The notes: generated by a model not told the origin, from the letters alone. Positions 1-8,057 are shown, counted from the first letter of the stretch. The stretch: 36,246 nt of DNA from Candidatus Omnitrophota bacterium (GCA_013177805.1 JABLXU010000054.1:1-36246); one strand, 5' to 3'. Made by a program: numbers and translations.

Positions 1-57
1 GATGCGGAGCGCCTCGCGGGCCTGGCGGTTCAGTTTGCGGCCGTCCAGTTTTATCAT
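1..57 (-). CDS. IS630-like transposase, N-terminal fragment (runs off left edge)
   Basis: An ATG at 57-55 on the minus strand opens a frame that continues off the window. The visible 19 residues begin M-I-K-L-D-G-R-K-L and end E-A-L-R-I, which resembles the start of the helix-turn-helix domain of IS630-family transposases (typically KLDGRKL...EAIRIRAV). A GGGAG lies about 11 nt upstream, a rather long spacing. The gene sits at the edge of a decayed region with other transposon debris, which fits a mobile element. With only 19 residues visible it could be another HTH protein, and whether it is intact cannot be judged. Confidence 0.45.
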   Translation of the reverse strand, partial: MIKLDGRKLNRQAREALRI

Positions 58-90
58 GCGCTTACATTCTCCCAGGAAGTTTTTTTATAG

Positions 91-294
91 TATAGCGCAT
101 GTCGTGATATTTTTGAAGGTCTCAATATCTCGAAACCGACTGTATTCATATTAACGCCTGACGAGATCAAACAACGCGTTCATCGCGGCGAGAAGGATGG
201 CCGTATATCTTATTGGCTACAGCCTAAGGACTATGAGAGCGCTGACTTTCGTGACGCTTGGCACAGAATCGGACGTGGCGATAAATCGGCATAA
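91..294 (+). pseudogene. Beheaded ORF, C-terminal fragment of an unknown protein
   Basis: An open frame of 67 codons runs from just after a TAG at 88-90 to a TAA at 292-294 but has no ATG, GTG or TTG in a useful place. The encoded text (for example EIKQRVHRGEKDG and ISYWLQPKDYE, ending DAWHRIGRG) looks like real soluble protein and not like a shadow frame. It starts only about 30 nt from the ATG of the divergent IS630-like fragment, so the likeliest history is that an insertion removed its 5' end. I do not recognise the family with confidence; a nuclease-like C-terminus is one possibility. Confidence 0.35.
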
Positions 295-612
295 CAAGAC
301 GTTGGTCAGCCCCAACGTAGATCTTCCCGAAACGTAACAGGTCACTTATCTGCAGTTCAACCGCTCTCCTGTTACCAACCTTTCATTTGTAAAATCCTCC
401 ATCCAAAAAAGAATACCCATCTATATTTCCCCGACTGGAAAAAGGTCAGTTTTATGAATTTATAGAAAAATATGTTGAACAAGGGTATACGATGTATGCA
501 CTCGCGACTGGATTGCACATTCATCTAGAGTGTTAGAGAACCAGGAAGAAACGAGAGGGTATATCCCTCCCCCCAAGAATCAATCTAACTCAGGAAATAG
601 AAATCTCATTTC
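295..612. other. Decayed intergenic stretch, no intact gene
   Basis: The base composition here is richer in A+T than in the rest of the window. Several short frames look protein-like for 20-30 codons (for example 451-535 on the plus strand) but none has a ribosome-binding site and a sensible length. I read it as eroded sequence between mobile-element remnants. The only structured item is the imperfect repeat at 335-356. Confidence 0.5.
335..356. repeat. Imperfect 22-bp direct repeat, copy 1 (copy 2 at 767-788)
   Basis: The core TAACAGGTCACT is identical in the two copies, and 19 of 22 positions match overall. In copy 2 the repeat contains the stop codon of a transposase-like remnant on the minus strand. 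In copy 1 the equivalent minus-strand frame keeps the TGA but is otherwise closed after four codons. Both may be relics of the same insertion-sequence 3' end. Confidence 0.45.
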
Positions 613-757
613 TAGATCTGACGCCCCGGCAAAAAGTGAACATGATCCTGAAATATTCTATATGTTGTAGTGCAGGCGTCCCGCCTGCAACAATATCTTG
701 TGCAGACAAGATGTCCGCACCACAATAAAGTGACTTTTTGCCGCTCCGTCAGATCTA
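613..757. mobile_element. MITE-like element with 25-bp terminal inverted repeats
   Basis: The left end (613-637, starting TAGATCTGACG and ending GGCAAAAAGT) is the inverted complement of the right end (733-757), matching at 22 of 25 positions. The element is 145 bp, has no convincing coding capacity, and carries two smaller palindromes in its centre. Size, terminal inverted repeats and position among transposase remnants fit a miniature inverted-repeat transposable element. I see no clear target-site duplication outside the ends. It could instead be a composite of extragenic palindromes that forms one long cruciform. Confidence 0.5.
665..725. repeat. Compound extragenic palindrome inside the MITE-like element
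   Basis: TGCAGGCG (671-678) pairs perfectly with CGCCTGCA (682-689) around a 3-nt loop. A second hairpin of form GTGCxGACA / TGTCxGCAC follows at about 700-719. The outer arms TTGTAGTGC (665-673) and GCACCACAA (717-725) also pair with one mismatch. Short GC-rich palindromes of this look are common between genes of many bacteria. Read as protein they give misleading ORFs. Confidence 0.6.
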
Positions 758-766
758 CCATTTGTT

Positions 767-788
767 TAACAGGTCACTCTTCTGAAGT
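767..788. repeat. Imperfect 22-bp direct repeat, copy 2 (copy 1 at 335-356)
   Basis: This is the partner of the repeat at 335-356, in the same orientation. It begins 9 nt beyond the right end of the MITE-like element and overlaps the stop codon of the transposase remnant at 774-899. Confidence 0.45.
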
Positions 789-899
789 GCTAACTGACGG
801 GAAAGGCGGCAGGTGCCCGGTGCGGACGTATTCCCGCAGGGCGGCCACGAGAGTCGTGATGGGATTGTACCCGCGCCGTTTCAGAGTGCGGAATATAAC
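774..899 (-). pseudogene. Transposase C-terminal remnant, possibly IS66-like
   Basis: A 41-codon minus-strand frame without a start codon reads F-R-T-L-K-R-R-G-Y-N-P, then TLVAALREYVRTG and LPPFP before its stop. The pattern TLxxRGxxPxxTLVxALRxYxxTGxLPPxP is familiar from the C-termini of transposases of the IS66 type. In-frame stops lie immediately upstream (TGA at 900-902), so only the tail survives. The assignment rests on pattern memory and not on a search. Confidence 0.4.
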
Positions 900-1000
900 T
901 CATCAACACCCCTTGAGTCAACGCGCCCTCGCCACGGCAGCTGCCGTATCAGTTTTTTCAGGGGATCGGTAGTCTGAACGTAACTTCAACCAAATCAACC

Positions 1001-1074
1001 CGCGCCCAGCAGGACTCGAACCTGCAACCTACTGCTTAGAAGGCAGTTGCTCTATCCGCTTGAGCTATGGGCGC
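1001..1074 (-). tRNA. tRNA-Arg (anticodon TCT)
   Basis: Read on the minus strand, the acceptor arms GCGCCCA (1074-1068) and TGGGCGC (1008-1002) pair over 7 bp with discriminator G at 1001. The anticodon stem is ACTGC/GCAGT around the loop CTTCTAA, giving anticodon TCT, which reads AGA. The T arm is GCAGG-TTCGAGT-CCTGC. The 3' CCA is not encoded, since GGT follows, so it must be added post-transcriptionally. There is no variable-arm extension. Confidence 0.95.
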
Positions 1075-1217
1075 GAAACGGAGGGTGTTCCGGAATGAAA
1101 TAATCAATGGACTGCTGTCTCGGGATTATACTATTGCGCTTTCAAAAATCGAACCGTCCATCTCTCTCCGGCGGATTGCCTGATCCGTGGGATTTCCCGC
1201 CGGGCCGATCCGCTGGC

Positions 1218-2114
1218 TCACCGGCCGTCGTTTTGCACCTGCAACACGCTGACGATTTGATCGATTTGACTGATCACCCGGTCGATGTTCAGCACATTGT
1301 CGATGACTACGGATTCTTTTTGATCCCGGAAGGTCAGGACCAGCCGGCCGGAATTGACCAGGGGCAGATAGTATTCGATCACGTCCTGAATATCCTTCAG
1401 GTACTGCATCTGCAGGGTGGGGAAGCGCTGGGTGCGTTCCAACAGGCCTCCGACAACCACCACTTCGTTGGATTCAATACACACGTAATGGAAGCGGACC
1501 ACGGCCAGCGAAATCATCATCAAGATGACCCAGATCACGAAGATGGCAAAATAGAAATGCGGATTGGCCATCGGGGTCAAGGCAGCCAGCCGCGCCAGGA
1601 CCGTGGGGAGAAATTCAAAGCGTTCGTTAATTAGCGTCAGCAGGAAAATCGCGGCCAGGGTGATGGAAAACGTGATGAGGGCCCATCGGATTTCCAAATC
1701 GACACAAACGGTGAACAGGGAAAAGGCGAATACGATCAAAAAGATTACGCCCAAAACATAATCCACTTTGAGCGAGGCAGTCAGCCGTTGGGCCAGGTTT
1801 TGCCATTCGGCAGAATCAATGACACGCGGTTCGGTCCCGGAAGGCACCGCTTCCCCGGCCGGTTCTTCCACCCCCGCCGGACTGACTTGGGCCGAGGCCG
1901 CCTGCCATTCTTTTAATTGCTTGATTTTGGGTGAACTGCCCGCCATGGCGCCCACCAGGCTGCAAATCAATGCCAGAATGGCCATGGGATACAACACCGG
2001 TGTTTTGGGCCACATGCGGATGACGACCCGTTCCGGCGGTTTGGGAGCCGGCGGTGTGGCTTTCTGGTTAGGGGCCGCGGATTGATTTGGATTTTGCGAA
2101 GAATTTGCTTCCAT
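1218..2114 (-). CDS. Four-helix membrane protein with possible PH-like C-terminal domain
   Basis: The 298-aa product starts at the ATG at 2114, preceded by GGAGAGG; upstream in-frame starts lack a ribosome site. Residues 1-35 are rich in Pro, Gln and Asn and likely disordered. Hydrophobic helices lie near 40-59, 118-138, 143-163 and 187-206. The last ~90 residues form alternating strand-like segments (CIESNEVVVVGG, GRLVLTFRDQKES) ending in an amphipathic helix, which resembles a bacterial PH-type domain. That domain call is an inference from pattern only. I do not recognise a named family. It stands alone between the tRNA and the glycosyltransferase pair, on the same strand as the latter but separated by about 200 nt. 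Confidence 0.7.
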   Translation of the reverse strand: MEANSSQNPNQSAAPNQKATPPAPKPPERVVIRMWPKTPVLYPMAILALICSLVGAMAGSSPKIKQLKEWQAASAQVSPAGVEEPAGEAVPSGTEPRVIDSAEWQNLAQRLTASLKVDYVLGVIFLIVFAFSLFTVCVDLEIRWALITFSITLAAIFLLTLINERFEFLPTVLARLAALTPMANPHFYFAIFVIWVILMMISLAVVRFHYVCIESNEVVVVGGLLERTQRFPTLQMQYLKDIQDVIEYYLPLVNSGRLVLTFRDQKESVVIDNVLNIDRVISQIDQIVSVLQVQNDGR

Positions 2115-2310
2115 GGATTTCCCTCTCCATTCTGAGTTTTGATACTCGATCCGTGTGCACGGGAAAAGTATTACACGGATTTTCTTTATCTTCCAGCACG
2201 GGAACCAAAATGGCAAGGATCGTTTCCACTACCGGAAAATGGCATGCTGGAACCTAAACCGGCTTGGACCCGTTTCAGATATTCCTACGATTCCCCCCCC
2301 CGGGATTATT

Positions 2311-3360
2311 TCAGTATTTCCGCCCCAGGAGACTGTATTCCACCAGGCCCGCCGCCACGCCCAGTCCGCTCACCAACGCGTCGAGAAAGTTCACGGGGAT
2401 GCCTTGGAGGGCGAAATGAATCCCCCGTTTTTTCAGCAGGTACATTTCAAAGGGGATGATGAGGTAGAGAAAAACACAGAAAAATAATCCCGCGAAAACG
2501 GCGAAGATCCAGTCGAAGCCCGTCAATCCGGCTAGACACAACGCCGCGTAGGCCATGGGGATGCGGATCATGGTGGCGAAGGCATTGGTGCCAAATCGCC
2601 CGGATTCATCCACCGGAGCCATAATTTCCTCCGGAACGGCTGTTTCCGACCGGTTGCGCAACAAAAGCTTGGCCAGATCCCGCGAGCGCCGGAACTGGTT
2701 CTTGATGAAATCCCACACGGTCATTTTTTTGTTGTGGATAACTTCGATCGAACGGTCGAGGCGGATGCGGAAATCATGTTTTCGCAAATTCCGTCCCAAA
2801 GTGCGGTCTTCCACCGAGGCGGCGCGGATGTTTTCATCGAATCCGCCGCAGGCCAAAAAAGCGGACCGCCGCACGGCCGTGAGGGAGGTGAAGGTGGTGT
2901 CGATCCAATCGGGCAATTGCATGAGCACATAGCGGTTATACAGGTTCTTGTACTGGGAAAAATAATTAGCGTAGGGACACACGTCAGAGAAAATCCCTTG
3001 GACCGCGTCGGCGCCGGTATTCACGAAAAGCGTGTGGAGTTTCAGGAGGAGTTGTTTGGGGACCAGGACATCGCTGTCGGTGAAGACCAGGGTATCGAAC
3101 CGGGCCTCCCGGGCGCCGTGGTTGCGGGCGCGGGCGGGACCGCCATTTTGCTCCAAGCGAATGACCCGGGCACCGGCCCTTTCGGCGAGGGCCGCGCTTG
3201 AGTCGGTGGAGGCATCGTCCACTACGATCACTTCGTCCGCGGTCGGTTCCAGGGCAAATACGCTGCGCAATGTGTCCGGCAGGCTTTTTTCGCCGTTGTA
3301 AACGGGAATGATGATCGAACAACCGGAGGATGTCGGTGATATGCCGTCCCGTTCTTTCAT
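2311..3360 (-). CDS. Family 2 glycosyltransferase, membrane-anchored
   Basis: The 349-aa protein has a GT-A fold start: SIIIPVYNGEKSL (15-27), VIVVDDASTDSS (44-55), NGGPARARNHG (72-82) and the metal-binding TDSD (94-97). A later acidic segment, VED (183-185), is where GT2 enzymes place the catalytic base. Two hydrophobic stretches (about 265-282 and 284-305) suggest membrane attachment after the catalytic domain. It probably transfers a sugar from a nucleotide donor to a lipid or surface-glycan acceptor. Its start is 4 nt after the stop of the GT4 gene, so the two are almost certainly co-transcribed and act in one glycan pathway. The exact substrate cannot be told. Confidence 0.88.
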   Translation of the reverse strand: MKERDGISPTSSGCSIIIPVYNGEKSLPDTLRSVFALEPTADEVIVVDDASTDSSAALAERAGARVIRLEQNGGPARARNHGAREARFDTLVFTDSDVLVPKQLLLKLHTLFVNTGADAVQGIFSDVCPYANYFSQYKNLYNRYVLMQLPDWIDTTFTSLTAVRRSAFLACGGFDENIRAASVEDRTLGRNLRKHDFRIRLDRSIEVIHNKKMTVWDFIKNQFRRSRDLAKLLLRNRSETAVPEEIMAPVDESGRFGTNAFATMIRIPMAYAALCLAGLTGFDWIFAVFAGLFFCVFLYLIIPFEMYLLKKRGIHFALQGIPVNFLDALVSGLGVAAGLVEYSLLGRKY

Positions 3361-3364
3361 GCTG

Positions 3365-4519
3365 TCAGGCTTCCTTTCGTATCTCGTGATACATGGTTTG
3401 AACCTTTTCCACCATCCGGCCGGTGGTCAAATCCCGAAGCACGCGGTGGCGGGCCGCCCGGCCCATGTGGCGCGCCTGTTCAGGATGGCCGATCAGATCC
3501 TCGATCGCGGCCGCCAGGCATTCCCAGCCGGGCTGTTCGGCGAAGCGGCCTTCGGCGCCATTTTCCAGTATGCTATCGATACCGCCCACGCGGGTGGTGA
3601 TAATGGGTTTTTCCATCGCCATGGCCTCCAGCAAGGCCATCGGCACACCCTCGGAGATCGAAGAACAGACAAACAGGTCCATGGCCGCGAGGCAAGGGCG
3701 CACGTCCGCCACGTATCCCGTGAAAACGGTCCGGTGGCCGATACCTAAAGTTCGGGCCGATTGGCGAAGCCGGGATTCATCGGGACCAGCGCCCGCAAGC
3801 AGCAGCCAAGCGGCGGGATGGGAAGAGAGAACCGCGCGAAACGCGCGCAGGAGATGGTCAAACCCCTTGACGCGATCAAGGCGGCCGGCACTGCCGATGA
3901 CCAACGCGTCCTCTGGGATTCCCCATGCCGCCCGGACCGGCCGGGTAAACCGGGAGGGATCGTACACCGCGGGATCCACGCCGTTGGGTATATAGTACAC
4001 GCGGCGGGGCGGATGACGCCATCGTTTCACGTAGGCTTCCAGGTGCGGCGAAATCACCTGCAGGGCGTTGGCCCGGCGGATCCAGAAATTGTTGAACTCA
4101 TGCGATAACCAACCCCGCACCGGATTGGCGTAATCGGCTGAGTTGATATTCGGTAGCCGGATCACCCAGGGCAGGGAAGGCGGCCTCCGCAAGAGGCCCG
4201 CCAGCGTGTTGGAACGGAGACCAAAGGTGTGGATCAATCCCGCGTCCCATTTCCGGACAACCTCAGCCAGACGGCGGACTGCCGGCAATATGCGTACCCG
4301 GCCGCTCATGGGGATGAACTCGACCGGCAAGCCTTTCTCCACGGACTGCCTTTCGAGCTCCCCGTGATTGGCCAGCGGCACGACTACCGGGTAATAAAAA
4401 CGCCGGTCTAAATTTTCCGCGAGGTTGAGGATATAGCGCTCCACCCCGCCAAAATTGCCATCCACCCGGACCAGCAACACCACGGCCGGCTTTTCGCTGT
4501 GCTCCATGGCTCCAGCCAC
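3365..4519 (-). CDS. Family 4 glycosyltransferase
   Basis: The 384-aa GT-B protein has the Gly-rich donor-side loop GNFGGVERY (21-29), PNGVDPAVYDP (178-188), AGRLDRVKGFDHLL (211-224) and the E-x7-E motif (E290 and E298 in SISEGVPMALLEAM), all typical of retaining GT4 enzymes. It is cytosolic with no membrane helix. The frame opens with GTG at 4519; an in-frame ATG at 4507 is an alternative. Both have AGGA or GGAG placed too close to be decisive. It is the first gene of a two-gene unit with the GT2 at 2311-3360. Divergently, 134 nt away, lies the metallo-beta-lactamase-fold gene. Confidence 0.9.
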   Translation of the reverse strand: MAGAMEHSEKPAVVLLVRVDGNFGGVERYILNLAENLDRRFYYPVVVPLANHGELERQSVEKGLPVEFIPMSGRVRILPAVRRLAEVVRKWDAGLIHTFGLRSNTLAGLLRRPPSLPWVIRLPNINSADYANPVRGWLSHEFNNFWIRRANALQVISPHLEAYVKRWRHPPRRVYYIPNGVDPAVYDPSRFTRPVRAAWGIPEDALVIGSAGRLDRVKGFDHLLRAFRAVLSSHPAAWLLLAGAGPDESRLRQSARTLGIGHRTVFTGYVADVRPCLAAMDLFVCSSISEGVPMALLEAMAMEKPIITTRVGGIDSILENGAEGRFAEQPGWECLAAAIEDLIGHPEQARHMGRAARHRVLRDLTTGRMVEKVQTMYHEIRKEA

Positions 4520-4652
4520 AATCCTGTATCATGAGTTGGCGGGAATCAAAAATCCCTGCGCTTCATGGTATAGTATTCCGCATTCCCAAAGAGGGGGAAA
4601 CCCATATGATTGGATGGCTTTTCGGCCTGTTCCCCCCAAGGAGGATTCACGG

Positions 4653-5714
4653 ATGAAATCCATTGTTTTAATTCGTTTGATTCGTTGCGCGGGGAGGTTG
4701 TTCTTGGGATTGTCTCTTTTGGGGGTATCAACCGGTTGGGGACGGCCTTTGGAAATCTATTTCATCGATGTGCTGGGGGGAGCGGCGGTGTTGATCGTCA
4801 CCCCGCAGGGCGAATCCGTCCTGATCGATAGCGGGTGGCCGGGGGAAGAAGACCGGGATCTGAACCGGATCCATGATACACTGGTGACCAAAGCGGGCTG
4901 TTCGAAACTGGATTATCTGATCACCACCCACTGGCACCGCGACCATTACGGCAACGTGCTGCCGCTCAGCCGGCGTGTGCCCATTGGAGTATTTTATGAC
5001 CGGGGGATTCCCGATTCCTTCGAAGAGGACGCCACGTTCTTCCGCCGGATGATTGAGGAATACCAGCAAGCCACCGGCGGGCGATCGAAAGTGCTGCGTC
5101 CGGGAGATTTTGTGGATCTCAAACAAGATCCGGATGGACTGCCCTTGTCATTGGTGTGTGTGGCCGCGAACCGGCAGGTGATCCGCCTTCAGGGGGCGGA
5201 AGAAAATCCAGCCTGTGAACGCGCCGAACCCCAGGCAGAGGATTTTTCGGATAACGCCCGCAGCATCGCCCTGTTGCTGTCATACGGGGATTTTCAGTTT
5301 TTCAGCGGAGGGGATATCACCTGGAACATCGAAACCCGGTTGGTTTGCCCGGTCAACACGGTCGGCCCCGTGGATTTATATATGGTGAACCATCATGGAG
5401 CGGATAGCAGCAACAATCCAGTGTTTCTGCGCAGCCTGGATCCCATCGCCGCGGTAATGTGCAATGGGCCTGCCAAGGGTGGCAGTCCGGCAACGATCCA
5501 GCGGCTCAAGGACTTGCCGGGACTGCAGGCGCTTTATCAACTGCATTGGAACATCCAGATCCCCAAAGAGCAAAATACCGCGGCCGGGTTCATCGCCAAT
5601 CCGGATCCCCAAACCTCCGGCCAATACATCATGGCCTCCGTGGCCCCCGACACGAAATCCTTTGTGGTGACGTTCGGTAAGGATACCAATCCCCGGACCT
5701 TCTTGTGCCGGTAA
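4653..5714 (+). CDS. Secreted metallo-beta-lactamase-fold hydrolase (ComEC C-domain type)
   Basis: The 353-aa protein starts at ATG 4653, 8 nt after a textbook AAGGAGG; longer in-frame openings lack such a site. Residues 1-30 are a signal peptide. The core has LIDSGWPG (58-65) and the zinc motif THWHRDH (92-98; H93, H95, D97, H98). Further downstream come FSGGDI and VNHHGADSSN, where ComEC-like competence proteins and related hydrolases place the remaining ligands. The family includes nucleases, phosphodiesterases and unassigned enzymes, so the substrate is open. A periplasmic or external location is implied. No operon partner is evident; the next gene begins about 160 nt downstream. Confidence 0.85.
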   Translation: MKSIVLIRLIRCAGRLFLGLSLLGVSTGWGRPLEIYFIDVLGGAAVLIVTPQGESVLIDSGWPGEEDRDLNRIHDTLVTKAGCSKLDYLITTHWHRDHYGNVLPLSRRVPIGVFYDRGIPDSFEEDATFFRRMIEEYQQATGGRSKVLRPGDFVDLKQDPDGLPLSLVCVAANRQVIRLQGAEENPACERAEPQAEDFSDNARSIALLLSYGDFQFFSGGDITWNIETRLVCPVNTVGPVDLYMVNHHGADSSNNPVFLRSLDPIAAVMCNGPAKGGSPATIQRLKDLPGLQALYQLHWNIQIPKEQNTAAGFIANPDPQTSGQYIMASVAPDTKSFVVTFGKDTNPRTFLCR

Positions 5715-5786
5715 CCGGCGGGAGGGGAGTGGAAGGAACTCCGGGCCACTTCTCAGATTGCCGAAACGATGATATCTATGTAGTTG

Positions 5787-5799
5787 CGAAACCGTTTCG
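5787..5799. promoter_or_regulatory. Operator-like palindrome CGAAACCGTTTCG
   Basis: This is a perfect inverted repeat of 6 bp around one central base, 79 nt upstream of the small membrane protein start. Eleven bases of it (AAACCGTTTCG) recur at 12199-12209 in another intergenic region. The look is that of a repressor site (LacI-like operators are similar), but no such regulator is in this window. Confidence 0.25.
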
Positions 5800-5877
5800 T
5801 TTTCACGATGGATTGCCGCGCGGCCTCGAATCGGCGCCTTGCGGCCTAAGCGTTTGGAATTTTCAGGAGGAACACCT

Positions 5878-6492
5878 GTGGCCGCCACCGTCAAAGAAAT
5901 TGAAGAACAAATGGAAGAAATCCAGATGCTGATGAAGATCTGGAACAAGTTTTACAAAATTCTCACTACCACATTTTTCAATCCAGACGCGGATATCTCC
6001 AAACTGGATCCTGAATTCCAACAAATCAAGCAGATCGTGGCCGAGCGTCATGCGCACTTCATGAAGGTGATCAAAAAAGACTTTCACATCGGGCAGTCCA
6101 TTCTTACGACCGTGAAGCGGACCATTTCGCTCGAAGGATTCAAAAACCTGAGCGCCCTGGAAATCAACAAGACGCTGATCGAATGGCACGAAGCCAATAT
6201 TCTCCTGAGCGAAACCCTCGGCTCGCTGGAATGTGACCGGGACCGGATCCTCCGGGGCCGCAAAAAGGATATCCCCAAACAATCGGGAGTGGAAAAGGCC
6301 AAGGACATTTTTCAAAGCCCCATGTTTAAAAATGCCGCCACTTTGGTGGTGCTTTTGGTTGTGATCGGCGGTTTGGCGATGTATTGGGATGTGGTCAGTC
6401 AGTCCGCGGTTTACAAAAATTACTTCGCTTGGATGATCGATCCCCTTTTAAAAATGGCCGGGATCGAGCCGGCCCCCGCCCCCGCCCCCTGA
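5878..6492 (+). CDS. Small helical protein with one C-terminal membrane helix, family unknown
   Basis: The start is taken as GTG 5878 because AGGAGG (5865-5870) sits exactly 7 nt before it; an upstream ATG at 5839 lacks a site. The 204-aa product begins with a charged amphipathic helix (about 5-30) and is mostly helical to residue ~145. It then has a hydrophobic span near 152-170, followed by a short segment and a tail of alternating Pro and Ala. This fits a cytoplasmic helical domain anchored by a single helix. I recognise no family or catalytic motif. It precedes the sigma-54 response regulator by about 150 nt on the same strand, but a separate TATAAT lies between them, so a common transcript is not certain. 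Confidence 0.75.
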   Translation: MAATVKEIEEQMEEIQMLMKIWNKFYKILTTTFFNPDADISKLDPEFQQIKQIVAERHAHFMKVIKKDFHIGQSILTTVKRTISLEGFKNLSALEINKTLIEWHEANILLSETLGSLECDRDRILRGRKKDIPKQSGVEKAKDIFQSPMFKNAATLVVLLVVIGGLAMYWDVVSQSAVYKNYFAWMIDPLLKMAGIEPAPAPAP

Positions 6493-6558
6493 CTTCCGGT
6501 TCTCACCTCCTGGCCTGTCCCCCTGTTGGACGATGTATCCTCCCCCGGATGGACCGCC

Positions 6559-6564
6559 TATAAT
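6559..6564 (+). promoter_or_regulatory. Possible -10 box (TATAAT) for the response regulator
   Basis: A consensus TATAAT lies 74 nt before the start codon at 6639. There is no good -35 match at 16-18 nt, so the assignment is weak. Confidence 0.25.
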
Positions 6565-6638
6565 ATACCAATGATAAGCCTAGGAGTCCGCGGGCCTGAA
6601 CCACCATCTGAATCAAACCAGGGGTAGCTGCGAAAAGG

Positions 6639-8057
6639 ATGAAAGCCACAATCCTGCTTGTGGAAGATGACCGGCGGTATGCCTCCCGGATCGCCAAAAA
6701 CCTTTCCTTGGATGGCTATGACGTCTTGACCGCCTATTCAGGAGAGGAGGCTTTGGACCTCTTTGACAAGGAAGCGGTGGATCTGGTGTTATCGGACATC
6801 AAGATGCCCGGGATGAACGGCATCGACCTACTTAAAAAAATCACCGAACGCACGCGGTTGGACGAATTGGAGATCCCCGTGATTTTTTTGACCTCCGTCG
6901 ATTCGGTGCGGGTCGCGGTGGACGCCATGAAAGCCGGGGCCTCCGATTACATCACCAAGGACGCCGACCGGGACGAAATTGTCCTCCGGATCGAAAAAGT
7001 CCTGTCCGAATCGAAGGTCCGCGCCGAGAACCGGAGCCTCAAGCGGCATATCCAGACCGCCAACGAATTCGGCCGTTTGATCGCGGTCAGTCCGCCCATC
7101 CGAGCGATCCTCCAGGAAATTGAAGGATTTGTGGACGCGTTTCCCGGCATCCTGATTGAAGGCGAAACCGGGGTGGGAAAGGAAATCATCGCGCGGTATA
7201 TCCACAACCGCAGCCCCCGCGCCGGCCATGCCTTCATCGATGTGAACTGCGCGGCCTTGCCTACGGAAAATCTTTTCCAATCCGAGGTGTTCGGGCATGA
7301 AAAAGGAGCCTTTACGGGCGCGGTGGGCCGGAAGCGGGGCAAACTCGAACTCGCGGATGGCGGGACGCTGTTTTTGGATGAAATCGGCGACATGCCCCTT
7401 GAAAGCCAGGGGAAGATTCTGCGCGCCCTGGAAACCCAAGAATTCGAACGGCTGGGCGGCAACCAAAAAATCCGGGTGGATCTCGCCTTCATCGCTGCCA
7501 CCAACAAGGATTTGCGCCGGGAAGTGGAAGAAGGGCGGTTCCGCCGGGATCTGCTTTACCGTCTCGATATTATCCGTTTGCGGATTCCCCCGTTGCGCGA
7601 GCGGGTGGAGGACATCCTCCCTCTGACCCGCCATTATCTGGAGGAATACGCGCGGAAATACCACAGTCCCGTGCCGGATATCACCGCATCCGCCCAGCAT
7701 ATGCTGACCGCGTATCCCTGGCCGGGCAACGTCCGCGAACTGAAAAACCTGGTGGAACGGATCATCCTCCGCCACCGCCACCGGGAGGCGATTGACGAGG
7801 AGATGCTGCGGGGCGAAGGTTTGGTGATCGATACCCCCGAATCGGGTTCCTCCCAGGGATCCCTATCTTCCGGGGACGACCTGCTGCCTCTGTCGGAGAT
7901 CGAGAAAAAAGCCATTATCGCGGCTTTGGAACGGGCGGATTGGGTGCAAAGCGAAGCCGCCAAGATTCTCGAAATCTCGCCGGACCGGATGCATGCCCGC
8001 GTCAAAAAGTATGGCCTTCACCATCCCTCCTGGCGTTCGCATAAACCAGAACCGTGA
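6639..8057 (+). CDS. NtrC-type sigma-54-dependent response regulator
   Basis: The 472-aa protein has three domains. The receiver (1-122) carries D10/D11, phospho-acceptor D53 (SDIKMPG), T85 and K107. The AAA+ domain (about 143-378) has Walker A GETGVGKE (175-182), the sigma-54 contact loop GAFTGA (223-228), Walker B TLFLDE (243-248) and the R-finger region RFRRDLLYRL. The C-terminal Fis-type HTH (about 418-460) ends in VKKYGL. It would be phosphorylated by a histidine kinase and activate RpoN promoters. All key motifs are intact, so it should be functional. No histidine kinase lies in the window, making it an orphan here, and I found no convincing -24/-12 promoter near it. The Shine-Dalgarno is poor (AAAAGG abuts the ATG). 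Confidence 0.93.
   Translation: MKATILLVEDDRRYASRIAKNLSLDGYDVLTAYSGEEALDLFDKEAVDLVLSDIKMPGMNGIDLLKKITERTRLDELEIPVIFLTSVDSVRVAVDAMKAGASDYITKDADRDEIVLRIEKVLSESKVRAENRSLKRHIQTANEFGRLIAVSPPIRAILQEIEGFVDAFPGILIEGETGVGKEIIARYIHNRSPRAGHAFIDVNCAALPTENLFQSEVFGHEKGAFTGAVGRKRGKLELADGGTLFLDEIGDMPLESQGKILRALETQEFERLGGNQKIRVDLAFIAATNKDLRREVEEGRFRRDLLYRLDIIRLRIPPLRERVEDILPLTRHYLEEYARKYHSPVPDITASAQHMLTAYPWPGNVRELKNLVERIILRHRHREAIDEEMLRGEGLVIDTPESGSSQGSLSSGDDLLPLSEIEKKAIIAALERADWVQSEAAKILEISPDRMHARVKKYGLHHPSWRSHKPEP

Noticed and set aside
670..972. 100-codon plus-strand frame in the left-hand region
   Set aside because: It begins within the extragenic palindrome and runs antisense through the transposase remnant; the sequence is typical of repeat-derived false genes.
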